Assembly (NCBI GenBank): GCA_949592205.1
Contig: CATIUR010000011.1
Span: 3,286,001 to 3,350,000 of the forward strand
Direction: 5' to 3'
Origin: Helichrysum umbraculigerum
Taxonomy: Eukaryota; Streptophyta; Magnoliopsida; Asterales; Asteraceae
DNA: 64,000 nucleotides
A program made the position numbers and the translations under genes. Shown piece by piece: positions 45,446 to 55,843 of the stretch (position 1 is the first letter of the stretch; each line of letters opens with the position of its first letter). The notes under the pieces were generated by a model. The model was not told the DNA's origin. It did not search any database and was given only the letters and a program-made list of their open reading frames with translations.

Positions 45446-46070
45446 TGTTAGTCCCTGTTTAACTTAATAAACAATCTTACGTAAAAAGCCTTGAATATAT
45501 TATTGAGAAGTTGCGGAATCACACTCAATAATATTAAGAAGATCAATGAATATTAATTAAATTAATGAACATAATAATATACCGAAAGCTTCAATCTTAT
45601 TAATGATATAAGACGAATACACTTGATGTCTATTTATAACATATAGAGTCCTATACAATCTCCTACAAATATGGAATAAAATAACTTCCATAACCGACTC
45701 ATACTTATCACAAAATCATAAACAGTTTTAACTACCATTCTGATGTAAACAGTTGTAACTGTTACACATTCAGTTGTAACTGCTTCAATTGTAATATACG
45801 ACTAAGTACAAATATATAATCAGTGTTAACTGTTTCATATATAACTAACAGTTACTAATACATAAGCAGTTTTAACTACTTACAGACACATAACTATCAG
45901 TTGTAATCTATCTTCAATCAGTTGTAACACTTGTCTTCTCATCAGTTTTCTTCTATCAGTTGTAACTTCATAAAGACAGTTTTAACCTTCAAAGCAAACA
46001 GTTTTAATCACTTATACTCTGTCTTCTCATCAGAACTTCAACTCAGACCTGAAACAGTTTTGACCTAACA
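45446..46070 (-). repeat. C 5' LTR (625 bp)
   Basis: Same ends as the 3' LTR but 64 bp shorter: the stretch after 'acacttgatgt' (near 45630) is missing. That stretch lies just downstream of the TATA box in the reading direction. One substitution was also noticed at the end (GACCTAACA against GACCCAACA). Flanked by GACGA at 46071-46075. Confidence 0.95.
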
Positions 46071-46156
46071 GACGAAAAAGTTAAAAGAGAGAAGTCAAAG
46101 GACTGGGAAGAGACAGAGAAAGAAAGTCTATCCAGCTGTCAAGTGTGTACAACAGA
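46071..46156 (+). pseudogene. Outer ORF3, segment 4 (short basic piece)
   Basis: Eighty-six bases between C and the A-B composite. In frame with segment 3 it encodes a Lys/Arg-rich stretch ending 'YPAVKCVQQ', aligning with a basic stretch in A ORF3. It ends with ACAGA (46152-46156), duplicated at 62983-62987 on the far side of the composite. Confidence 0.8.
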
Positions 46157-46606
46157 TGTTGATACATGTTTGTGTGTCTGTCAGTTGGTCTATTGAGTTG
46201 TAAGTGTCGTTAGTTAGTTTTAATAGAAAAGTCATTTTCTGTATTTGCGACACTTAAGTTTAGCATTAGGCGACACTTGCCTTAGTGACGCATAGCGACA
46301 CTTAGGTAAGTGACGCATGAGGGCGGCGACATGCGACACTTCCCAAGTGACGCATGTCTGCCGATTTTGTTTTAGTATAAATTGAAACCTACGGGTTTTC
46401 GGCTAGGGTTGACGAAACCCTAGCACCATTTGTCGACTAAGCACTTCTGTAAACAGTTCCAATACGATTTACAAGCTAATATACTCGTTTACTTTGATTA
46501 ATCATTGTTTTCGGTTTGAGTTTATTACTTGTTTGTGTAATTGATTGATTCCGCCAATCTATTACTATCGATCAACACTTAGATCCACATCCAGGGGGCA
46601 CTTTCA
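46157..46606 (+). repeat. A 5' LTR (450 bp)
   Basis: Begins TGTTGATACATG and ends GGGGGCACTTTCA. Contains several copies of GCGACACTT/AAGTGACGC (about 46238-46350) upstream of a TATAAATT at 46376-46383. Confidence 0.95.
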
Positions 46607-46608
46607 AC

Positions 46609-46620
46609 TGGTATCAAAGC
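46609..46620 (+). other. A primer binding site
   Basis: TGGTATCAAAGC, two bases after the LTR. It differs from the usual TGGTATCAGAGC at one base, still consistent with tRNA-Met priming. Confidence 0.85.
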
Positions 46621-47330
46621 CTCGGAGTTGATTTGATCGACGTGTGTACGTGTATTGAAGTGTTTTCGGTTCGATTTTGTGAAGATCAAAGACATTCTAG
46701 CAAGATTAGGATCGATTTGGTGCTATTACTGTGTTTTGAGTAAAGATTTACAGGTTTCGTACGATTGGGACTCAAGAATTTTCGTTAGGTTTACGAAAAT
46801 TCGATTTTTAGGGTTTTTGGGTGTTCACAGCCGTTTCTGCGTCACTCAGAGCGTCACTTCGACACTTTGTGCGGCACTTCGAGCGACACTTCTGTAAGGA
46901 ACAATTAGGGTTTTTACGACACTCAAGTGCGTCACTTAGTAACGTCACTTGAGTATTATACGTTACTTACATTAGTGACATCTACTGTTCAATCCGACAC
47001 TCTACTGCGTCATTTGATACGACACTTGTGTATCATCCGTCACTTACTACGAGTGACGCGTTACTTCTGTCAGTCACTTAAAGCGTCACTTACCTAGTGA
47101 CGCCTGTTATTGCTAAGCGACACTCAAGTCCGTCACTTGAGTACGTCACTTACGTGTTAATAAGACACTCATCTCTAGTGTCGTTCTGTTTGTTTATCCG
47201 TCACTCGATAGCGTCACTTATCAAGTGCCGCTACTCTCTGCGACACTAAGGTGCGTCACTTACCAAGTGACGCCTTTGTTACTAATCAGCTTCCAAGTTT
47301 TTTTTAAGTTGATTTTACAGGTACGCTTCA
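46621..47330 (+). other. A leader with GCGTCACTT cluster and acceptor
   Basis: About 710 bp between primer site and gag ATG, with some fifteen or more copies of GCGTCACTT/AAGTGACGC-like motifs (46840-47275). A T-rich acceptor-like 'gattttacag' ends at 47320, just before the ATG at 47331, so the cluster may lie in a leader intron. I could not choose a donor with confidence. Confidence 0.6.
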
Positions 47331-50095
47331 ATGTCTGATAAGGAAGATATTAGAGGAATCAGAGAGATGCTCAGACAGAGCAATGATATTGGCTCCAGTA
47401 ATAAACCTCCGTTCTTTGGACCAGATTTAGATTATGTGTATTGGAGAGATAGATATGAACAGTATATAGATTTCCACTGTCCTGAACTGTGGGGACCTTT
47501 AAAAGAACGATATGTTGCTCCAGTGGCTGAAGGAAATTATCGTGGTGTTCCTCCAGCTAAAACATATAATGCTATGTCACCTCAAGAGAAAAAGGAGTAT
47601 GAAACAGAAAGAAAGGCTCATTCTTCTATCTGTATGTGTTTGCCAAAGGATGTTATGAGACTCTTTAAATCTCATGACACAACTTATGATCTGTGGAAGG
47701 CAATTGAGACAAGATGCGGAGGAAATGAAAAGTAAAAGGAGGCTAAGCTAGAATTAATCAAAAAGCAGTATGATCTATTTGACATGATTCCTAATGAGCT
47801 GACTTCCAGTCTATTCACTCGATACTCACATCTGGTTAGTGAGTTAAATGAAGGAGGATACAATCTCCCTGCACTTGAGGTAAACAAGAAGTTGCTGGAC
47901 GTGTTGCCAAGTGCTTGGGATGTGAAAGTCCAATTTTTAAAAGAAAATCCAGAATTACAGAGGATGACTTTGGACCAATTGATAGGTATTCTACAAGCTC
48001 ATGCGATGGAATTGAAGAAGAAAGAATGTAAGTCAGGTGGATCTGTACAGAATGCCACAATTGGTGGAGTTGGACTAGTCAATTCTGGCAAGAGTTACGG
48101 TGGAGTAGCATTTATAACGGATACCAATTCATCTTCTGCTTCTTCTGGAGGTCATCATACAGCTTATCTTTCTGGTACATCTCAAGGAAATCAACAACAG
48201 GCTCCAGTTTCACCAGCAATACAAGAGCAAGCTGCAATTTATACAGCTTTTCTGAGCTCTTACAAAGATTTGGTTACTCAACCAAATACAACTTTGGAAC
48301 TGATCAAGGAGGATTACGGCCAATTGGATGAAGATGATCTAGAACAGATGGACTTGAATTGGAACATTGCTATGATAACAAGAAGGGTTCAAAAATTCTT
48401 GCAACGAACTGGACGCAAGAGTTTAGAAGGCAATGGGAAGTCAGGATTTGGTTTTGATAAAAGCAAGGTCCGTTGTTATAACTGCCAGAAATTGGGTCAT
48501 TTCGCTAGGGAATGCGAGAAACCCAAGATGCCACCGTCGGGCCTTACTAAACCTGATCCTCCAAAAACGAAAGAAGAGGGCAAGACGTTAGTTGTGGACA
48601 ATGCTTTGGTGGTTTTTGAGCCAACTACTCATGACTGGAATGCCGAAGCTACAAAGTTTCAACAGTGTCTCATGGCTCATATTACACCTGAGGTACAAAA
48701 TGAATCACCTGAACCTTTAAACTGTATCTCATGCATTAATCTAACTGAATCTCTAGAGGCTTTTCAAAAGGATAACCAAGAGTTGCGAGATAAAGTTGCA
48801 AAACTTAATGAGTCAAATAAGTTTTTGAAAGAAAATGAAAAACTCTATGAAAAACATATTGAAGCTCATAAGTTAGATACTCAAACTTATAAAGCTAAAG
48901 TTTTTAGTCAACATGATGCAATTAAAAGTTATCTTACTGAAATTGAACTGTTAAACAAAGAGCTTTCAGACTTAAAAAGTGAGTATGGTAATTATCAAGA
49001 TAAAGTCTTAGGGTCAACTTCTGCGACAATGATCTTTAATGAAATTATTAGCAATCATAAGCAGGATAGGAAAAGTAAGGGAGGAAAGGAATAGGTTTTG
49101 TTGAAATAGCACCTCCTACTACTTATACTCCTTTACCTGTTAAGGAAGGCCTTGATGAAATTCCAGTTGATTATGCTAAGTTGTTGGGTATCAAGGGTAA
49201 AGTGGCTAAATCTAACAAACAGGAGAAGGAGAAAACCACGAGGCCAGAGTATCCCACTCCTAAGTTTGTTAAGCCACTGAATAAATCTCTTGTTAGTGCT
49301 GAGGAGATTGTTGAGCAAAAGGATGTATCTCCAGTTTGTTTTGAGGAGATCGTTGAGATTGAGGACATTACGGATCAGGAGTATCCTGAAGTTAAGAGAG
49401 TTGAAGTTAAACCTGAAAAGGTGTTTTCAAAAGTTGAACCTGAAATTAAGGTTCAAACAAATAAGGGTAAAGCCAAGGTTTTAAACTCAAAACAACAAAC
49501 TTTACAGTCACCTGTAAAGATTTTGCAACGAAAATTAGTAAATGAAAAAGTTTTGTCTGATAAACCTTCAACTTCGACCTCTCAACCAAAGCAAACATTT
49601 TCTAAGACATGTACTCAATGTTCATGTTCTAGAAATGTTTCTCCACCTCCTGTGGTAATGCCTCAGCCTCAACCGTTAGTTGAGACTCGTTCTTGTTTCT
49701 ACTGCAAGAGACAAGGACATTTGATCCGTGACTGTCCCAAGCTGTCAAATCAGCGCTATGGGAGAGAGATGCCTAGGACATCAGTTTATAGAAATTCTTT
49801 TTCAAAATCTCCACATAGGCGTTACTCAAAGTCTCCCAAGCCTGTTCTGAAGCTAAGTAATGTTGAGCAAAAACCTTTGCCAATTCAAAAGCCCAACATT
49901 ATTTCTGATATCAATTCCGAACCTTCAAAAGTTTGGAAACGAAAAGAGTCTGATGCTGACTCTTCAGTCGTCAACAATAACACTTCAGATAAAAATTCTA
50001 ATTTGTTTAAAGATAAAGTCCTATCTGACGTGCTTATTGTTGATGACCATGGAAGACCTAAGTCTGTAAAGGCTTGGGTCTCCGTTTCTCACTAA
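47331..50095 (+). pseudogene. gag: A gag with a stop and a frameshift
   Basis: ATG at 47331. Capsid-type region, then TAA at 47733 within the conserved 'RCGGNEK' stretch; the same frame continues to 49094. It includes zinc knuckle CYNCQKLGHFAREC (48475) and a coiled coil (48750-49000). Near 49090 the frame shifts; the remainder ('PLPVKEGLDE' onward) holds a second knuckle CFYCKRQGHLIRDC (49696) and the conserved tail 'IVDDHGRPKSVKAWV' before the TAA in CTAAT at 50092-50096. Function is nucleocapsid and particle formation; as written, full-length Gag cannot be made. Confidence 0.9.
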
Positions 50096-50118
50096 TCTCT
50101 TTCTTTGATGTGTTGCAG
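50092..50118 (+). promoter_or_regulatory. Splice-acceptor-like gag/pol junction of A
   Basis: CTAAT, T-rich spacer, GTTGCAG ending at 50118, then the protease frame. Here pol is out of frame with gag by -1, unlike C (+1) and the outer element (0). Confidence 0.45.
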
Positions 50119-53100
50119 CAGTCGGAACGTGTGAAGGATAGTTTATGGTATATGGATAGTGGCTGCTCGCGACACATGACTGGCGATGTGTCTCTTCTGA
50201 CGGATATTAAACCATACTAGGGAGGATACGTTGCTTTCGCGGGAGATTCAGGAGGAACGATTTCGGGAAAGGGAACGCTAACAAACGGAAAAGTTAGCTT
50301 TGAAAATGTGAATTATGTGGCTGAGCTGACTCACAACTTGCTGAGCGTTTCACAAGTTTGTGACAAGGACTACACCACATTATTCACAAAGACGGAATGT
50401 GTAATATTTAAGCCGGGGTATGTCATTCCTGAGGATTGGGTATTGATGCGGGCACCTAGAAAGAATGACACCTATGTGATGAATATGCGAACTGTGGAGA
50501 CTACAAGTGACTATACTTGTCTTCTTTCAAAGGCTTCAGAAAAGGAATCACTCCTTTGGCACAGACGGATGGGACATATTCATTTCCGTAAAATGAATTT
50601 TCTGATTAATAATGATTTAGTGAGGGGAGTTCCAAAACAGTCATTTGCTCTAAAAGATGACTGCGTTTCTTGTCACAAAGGAAAACTCCACAAGAAGTCC
50701 CACAAGTCTAAGGCTGTGAATTCTATTGCAGCTCCGTTGGAACTACTGCATATGGATCTGTTCGGTCCAGTTTCAACAAAGAGCATTGGTGGTCGGTCTT
50801 ACTGCTTGGTAGTTACTGATGACTACTCAAGGTTTTCGTGGGTATATTTCTTGACTACAAAGGGGGAGACTCCTGATATTCTGGTGTATTTGTTGGATAA
50901 GTTGGCAAATCTATGCAACTTAAAGGTGAAAAGGATTCGAAGCGACAATGGAACTGAATTCAAGAACTCAACTCTCGAATTGTTTTGTGCTACAAGAGGA
51001 ATTGAGCATCAATTCAGTGCTCCAAGGACTCCACAACAGAATGGAGTTGCAGAAAGAAAGAACAGGACAATTATAGAGACAGCTCGGACTATGTTAGCTG
51101 ACTCCAAATTACCAATCATCTTCTGGGCTGAGGCAGTTAATACTGCCTGTTATGTTCTCAACAGAGTGCTCACGGTTAAGAAAAAGAACAAGACGTGTTA
51201 TGAACTTTTCAATAACCGTAAGCCAAACCTTCAGTTCTTAGAACCATTTGGGTGTCCATGCATGATCATGATTACAAAAGATAAGGTCTCTAAGTTTGGT
51301 GACAAAGCTGTTGAAGGGATTTTTCTTGGATATTCAGTCAATTCTCCGAACAAAAGAGTCTTTAACAAATCAACGAATCAGATTGAGGAACAGTTTGAAG
51401 TAAAATGTTTAAGGTATACGGAGCCTCCTCAAGGAACAGGTCCGGATTGGTTTTTCAACTATGGAAATCTCTTTGACTCTTTCAAAATTCCTGATGATGA
51501 TGAAACGGAAGAGTTAGTTTCCATGCTACATGGACTAGATTTTTCTCAAGATACACCAGTTAGTAAACCATCCGACCCATCTCCTAATGCAACACCCGAA
51601 CCACCACCAACTGATACTACACCAATACCAACACCCACACCACCATCAACAACACCTATTCCAACATCTACTTCTCGAGTTACACCTTCGAAAGATGCTC
51701 CTTCTACCTCTAAAACAGTGTATAACTACACCAAGGAGCTTCCTTATGATCCAAACATGCCGTCATTAGAGGAAGGAGGAGAGGATGAGGTAAGTGATGA
51801 GGGAGAGGAAGCAGAAAATATGAATTATTCTCATTTATTTTCTCAAAGAGATGAAGATGATGATGCTTCTCCGAATATTTCTGCAAATGAGGGAGATCTG
51901 AGTAACCTGGAACAGAATCTTGTGCCAGATCAAATTCCAGTGACTCGGATACATAAGGATCACCCCATTGATAATATCATTGGTGATCCTCATGCAAAGG
52001 TTCAAACAAGACATCAAGCAAAACAGACTGATACTGAACAACTTTCGGGTCTGGTGGCTAATGTTAATTCATGTTATCTTTCGCAGAATGAACCTAAGAA
52101 AGTTGAAGAGGCCTTAAAAGATCCATCCTGGATCGAGGCCATGCAAGAGGAACTACAACAATTTGAAAAGTTGCAAGTCTGGGAAGTAGTTCCATTACCC
52201 AAGGGTGCCCACTTGACTGGCACTCGTTGGGTTTTTCGTAATAAGATGGATGATAGGGGCGTTGTAATTCGTAATAAAGCACGTCTAGTAGTTCAAGGCT
52301 TCAGCCAAATTGAGGGGTTGGACTATGATGATGTATTTGCCCCTGTTGCTCGATTGGAATCCATACGCATTTTTCTGGCATACGCGTCCTTCAAGGGATT
52401 TCGCGTCAATCAACTTGATGTGAAAAGTGTGTTTCTGTATGGAAAGGTTGACAACGATGTGTACGTTAAGCAGCCTCCTGGTTTTGAAGACCCTGCGCAT
52501 CCTGAATACGTCTGTAAATTGAACAAGGCGTTGTATGGTCTTCACCAAGCACCAAGACTTTGGTACGAGAGGCTAACTACACATCTGATTAAGCATGGTT
52601 TTGTGAGAGGGAACATCGATAGCACGCTATTTATTCTTCGTGAACAGTCAGAGGATAGGGAAGATATGCTACTTGTGCAGGTTTACGTGGACGATATTAT
52701 CTTCGGGTCTACCAATGAGGCAATGTGCAAGAACTTTGAGAAAATCATGAAGTCTGAGTTTGAGATGAGCGCAATGGGGGAGCTCACTTTCTTTTTAGGT
52801 GTACAAGTTGAGCAGCTTGCAAAAGGTATTTATATACATCAGTCAAAATATGTCAATGACATGTTGACTAGGTATGACCTGCTCACTTGTAAAACCTATG
52901 GGACTCCCATCGAGCTTAATCACAATCTCAAACTTGCTGAGGAAGATGAAGATTGCAAGGAGAGGGACTATCGTTCAATGATAGGTTCTCTTATGTATTT
53001 GACTGCCTCAAGACCGGATATTGTATTTGCCGTGTCGATTTGCTCACGTTATCGGGCTAAACCAAAGGTGTCACATATGAAGGCAGTAAAGCGAATTTTT

Positions 53101-53637
53101 GGTTATCTCAGAGCTAGACCTACCCTTGGTCTTTGGTATTCAAATGAGAAGACTTTCGCTCTCACAGCCTATTCAGATTCGGATCATGGAGGTTGCAGTA
53201 TCGATAAGAAGTCTACAACGGGTGGATGTCAGTTTCTGGGATCGCGTTTGGTCTCGTGGCAGTGCAAGAAGCAAACTACCGTCTCTCTTTCTACAGCAGA
53301 GGCTGAGTATGTTGCTGCCGCTAGTTGCTGTGCCCAAGTTCTCTGGATTCAGCACCAATTACGCGATTACGGGTTACTTCTTACTATGACTCCCATTCAC
53401 ATAGATAACACTGCTGCTATTTCTATCACACGCAATCCCGTACAGCACTCTAAGACAAAACATATTGAACTTAGGTTCCACTTCATACGGGATTGCTATG
53501 AAAAACACTTGATAGACCTGGTCCACATAGACACCCTTAAACAAAATGCCGATCTATTCACAAAAGCCTTTTCACGTGCTCGATTTGATGAACTGGTCAA
53601 CATGATCGGTTTAAGATTCTTTGGGTCTAAAAAGTAA
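50119..53637 (+). pseudogene. pol: A pol, one early stop
   Basis: The frame opens at the acceptor-like site. Protease DSGCSRHMTG (50158 region), then TAG at 50218, after which an unbroken 1,109-codon frame starts in effect at 50308. Integrase zinc region 'HRRMGHIHF...CVSC', HMDLFGP, SDNGTEF, ERKNRT; a Pro/Thr-rich linker (51580-51700); reverse transcriptase YVDDIIFGS (52687 region); RNase H 'STAEAEYVAAASC'. 'LDVKSVFLYG' carries Val where the relatives here have Ala. Apart from the stop all catalytic residues I can check are present. It is the nearest complete relative of the outer pol. Confidence 0.9.
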
Positions 53638-54926
53638 AGTGTGACTTGGATAGTTAACGTTATTTGCTTTTATGTGTGTTTAAAAAAAAAATAATAAATA
53701 AAATAAAAAAAAATAAATAAAATTTCGCAACAGCCACTCTTTGTACTCTTTAGTATTAAAGAAAACGCAAGGTTGCTACATTTTCAAAATAGACGTTGAA
53801 GTTGTGTCTGTAAACAACTTGGGATATGATAGTACCTCGGGTGACATGCACAAAATGGAATTTTAAGGTTTATCTTGGATGTGTCAGTAGGTTTATCTGA
53901 CACACTTAAAACAGTTTTTATCTAAATTATCTTCATCATACGATGTATTGGTAGGCATGGTACACACCGGTCTCTGAGGTATTAAGAAGTAATTTACATA
54001 CATGTCTATGATCATGTGGTAAACACCTTGTGATGTACGACTCTACGTCTTAATTCCTTAGCATAGCTTGACATACTTCTATTTTTGGATCGTATATCTG
54101 AGATCTTTTGGGGGAGTATGCTGATTGTTTCCTCTGTTGTACGTAAGTGCAGACCTGGTCTCAATTCAGCTTACTCTCAAAACTAAGCAAACGTGAGTCA
54201 ATGCACTTGCAAAGTCTTAAATTTAAGATACTACACAAGGTCGCCACAAATTTGGTTTGACTGCGTTTAGTTTTGCTTATACCTGAATCAAGTTATGTTG
54301 CTCTGTTGTACGCAAGTACAGACCTGTCACCACTGGCTTGATTCTTAAAAATTGATTCTCTTATATTCTTTCTAAATTTGGAAACTATGTTAATGTCTAA
54401 GTTATAGGGGTATATCTATGGTGGGAACCATGGTGAAATATTCATTTTAACAATAAAAGGTTAACTCACAGACACGGATGTAACATGTTTAGGTGGACAA
54501 ACAATACCAATAATTGTCTTGAAATAATTTTTATAAAAGGTGTTTTAAATGTGCCAAGTAAATTTAAGGTGGACAAATATACTGATGATCGAAATAACAC
54601 TTACTATTCCTAATAATTGCATGCTATTCCGATATGATCCCTAACCAGACTTAATCAACTCCGTCACCAAAAAGAATGTATTTAGTTTGGTTTTTATTGT
54701 TGTAATTTTGTTAAATTATATTTTATTCTTACTTTTAATTTTAATTTTAATTTTATTTTTTACCAAGTCACATTTACTGTCAAATTGAGTACTACGCAAA
54801 AGATCGATAAAATTTTAAATTTTGTTAAAAACTGTCGATATGCGTCACTTCATAAGTGACGCTCATAGTGACGCATAAAAGTGACGCTTTAAGAGTCGTT
54901 CTAAGTGACGCTGATTAGGGTTTTGG
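53638..54926 (+). other. Post-pol non-coding region of A
   Basis: No gene. Starts with an A-rich tract (53681-53720), then the region shared with the outer element and B, including GTAC motif copies at 54133-54158 and 54301-54326 and a GGGGGAG tract at 54111. From about 54838 it enters the GTGACGC motif cluster upstream of the internal TATA box. Confidence 0.65.
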
Positions 54927-54934
54927 TATAAATA
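54927..54934 (+). promoter_or_regulatory. TATA box of internal ORF3 promoter in A
   Basis: TATAAATA, preceded by four or five GTGACGC/GCGTCACTT copies (54842-54910) and followed by three GCGTCACTT copies (54978-55030). About 200 bp downstream a donor-like site starts a putative intron that ends at the ORF3 ATG. Confidence 0.55.
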
Positions 54935-55127
54935 GTCCGTATCCGGCACTTATTTCTACCACCAACACTATTCACTACGCGTCACTTCCACTACCCTTGC
55001 GTCACTTCTCTCGTCGCTGCGTCACTTCGACTGTTCGTGCTTTCCGATCGATCTACGGCTTTTTTTGTGTATTTTGCGTGCAATCGGCCTCCGTTACCTT
55101 GTTCATCTCACTTATACGCATCATTAG

Positions 55128-55843
55128 GTACCATTCTTATCTATTATACTTGCGTATTCATGATTTAATCGTCGATTGAAGTTTCGGGTTTTTAGGGTTT
55201 ATGAAATCATGATTATTGGGGATCGTTTTGTTATTGTTTTGTGTTAATAAACGGTGTGTTTTACTCGTCTTCACTTGCCGCACCGTTTGGTTAACTCGTT
55301 TTCAAAAAACCCCAAATTTGGTTCGTCGTGATTTCTGGGCTTGAACAGTGACACGATGATCTTCATCGTTGCGTCACTTCAAGCGTCACTTCCTTAAGTG
55401 ACGCTTAATGGTAATTTCACAGGTTAATGTCACTTCAACAAGTGACGCCTTTAAACGTCACTTTGCTGAGTGACGCCTTTATGCGTCACTCCCACATCAT
55501 ACTTACCGAGTGACGCTTTGATCCGTCACTTCCTTAAATGACGCTGTCAGTGACGCTATTACTAACCGTCATTTAAAAAATGACGCATACCCGTCACTTG
55601 TTAAGTGCCGCTTGAATGATACATGTTGCGGCAACGTCACTTACACTAGTGACGCTTTCAATGCGTCACTTACCTTAAGTGACGCATCCTTCTGATTTCT
55701 GATTTTCATACGGCACTCCTTAAGTGTCGGATATGTTACGTGCGTCACTTCTTCAGTGACGCTATAATATCAGATTTTTCGATTATGATTTTGAGCTTAT
55801 TCTGTAACGATTTTTCGTGTTCTTGTCTGGTTTATAGTTACAG
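55128..55843 (+). other. Putative 5'UTR intron of A ORF3
   Basis: Donor TTAG|GTACCA at 55128; acceptor 'tttatagttacag' ends at 55843 directly before the ATG. The 716 bp carry some twenty GCGTCACTT/AAGTGACGC motifs (55340-55765), several forming the near-perfect palindrome GCGTCACTTNAAGTGACGC. Parallel to 9874-10715 in the outer element. Confidence 0.5.

Larger units (their letters stand above)
34264..46070 (-). mobile_element. C: complete Ty1/copia element with ORF3
   Basis: An 11,807-bp element on the minus strand flanked by GACGA (34259-34263, 46071-46075). In its own direction: 5' LTR, primer site for tRNA-Met, gag, pol, an A-tract, ORF3, polypurine tract, 3' LTR. The order copia pol then an extra ORF before the 3' LTR, and its size, suggest the Sirevirus/SIRE lineage. 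The LTRs are almost identical apart from a 64-bp deletion in the 5' LTR, so insertion is recent; yet gag and ORF3 carry in-frame stops. Confidence 0.95.

Noticed and set aside
46840..47275. CRISPR-like array of GTGACGC repeats
   Set aside because: Repeats are too short, irregularly spaced and on both strands, and the DNA is from a plant.
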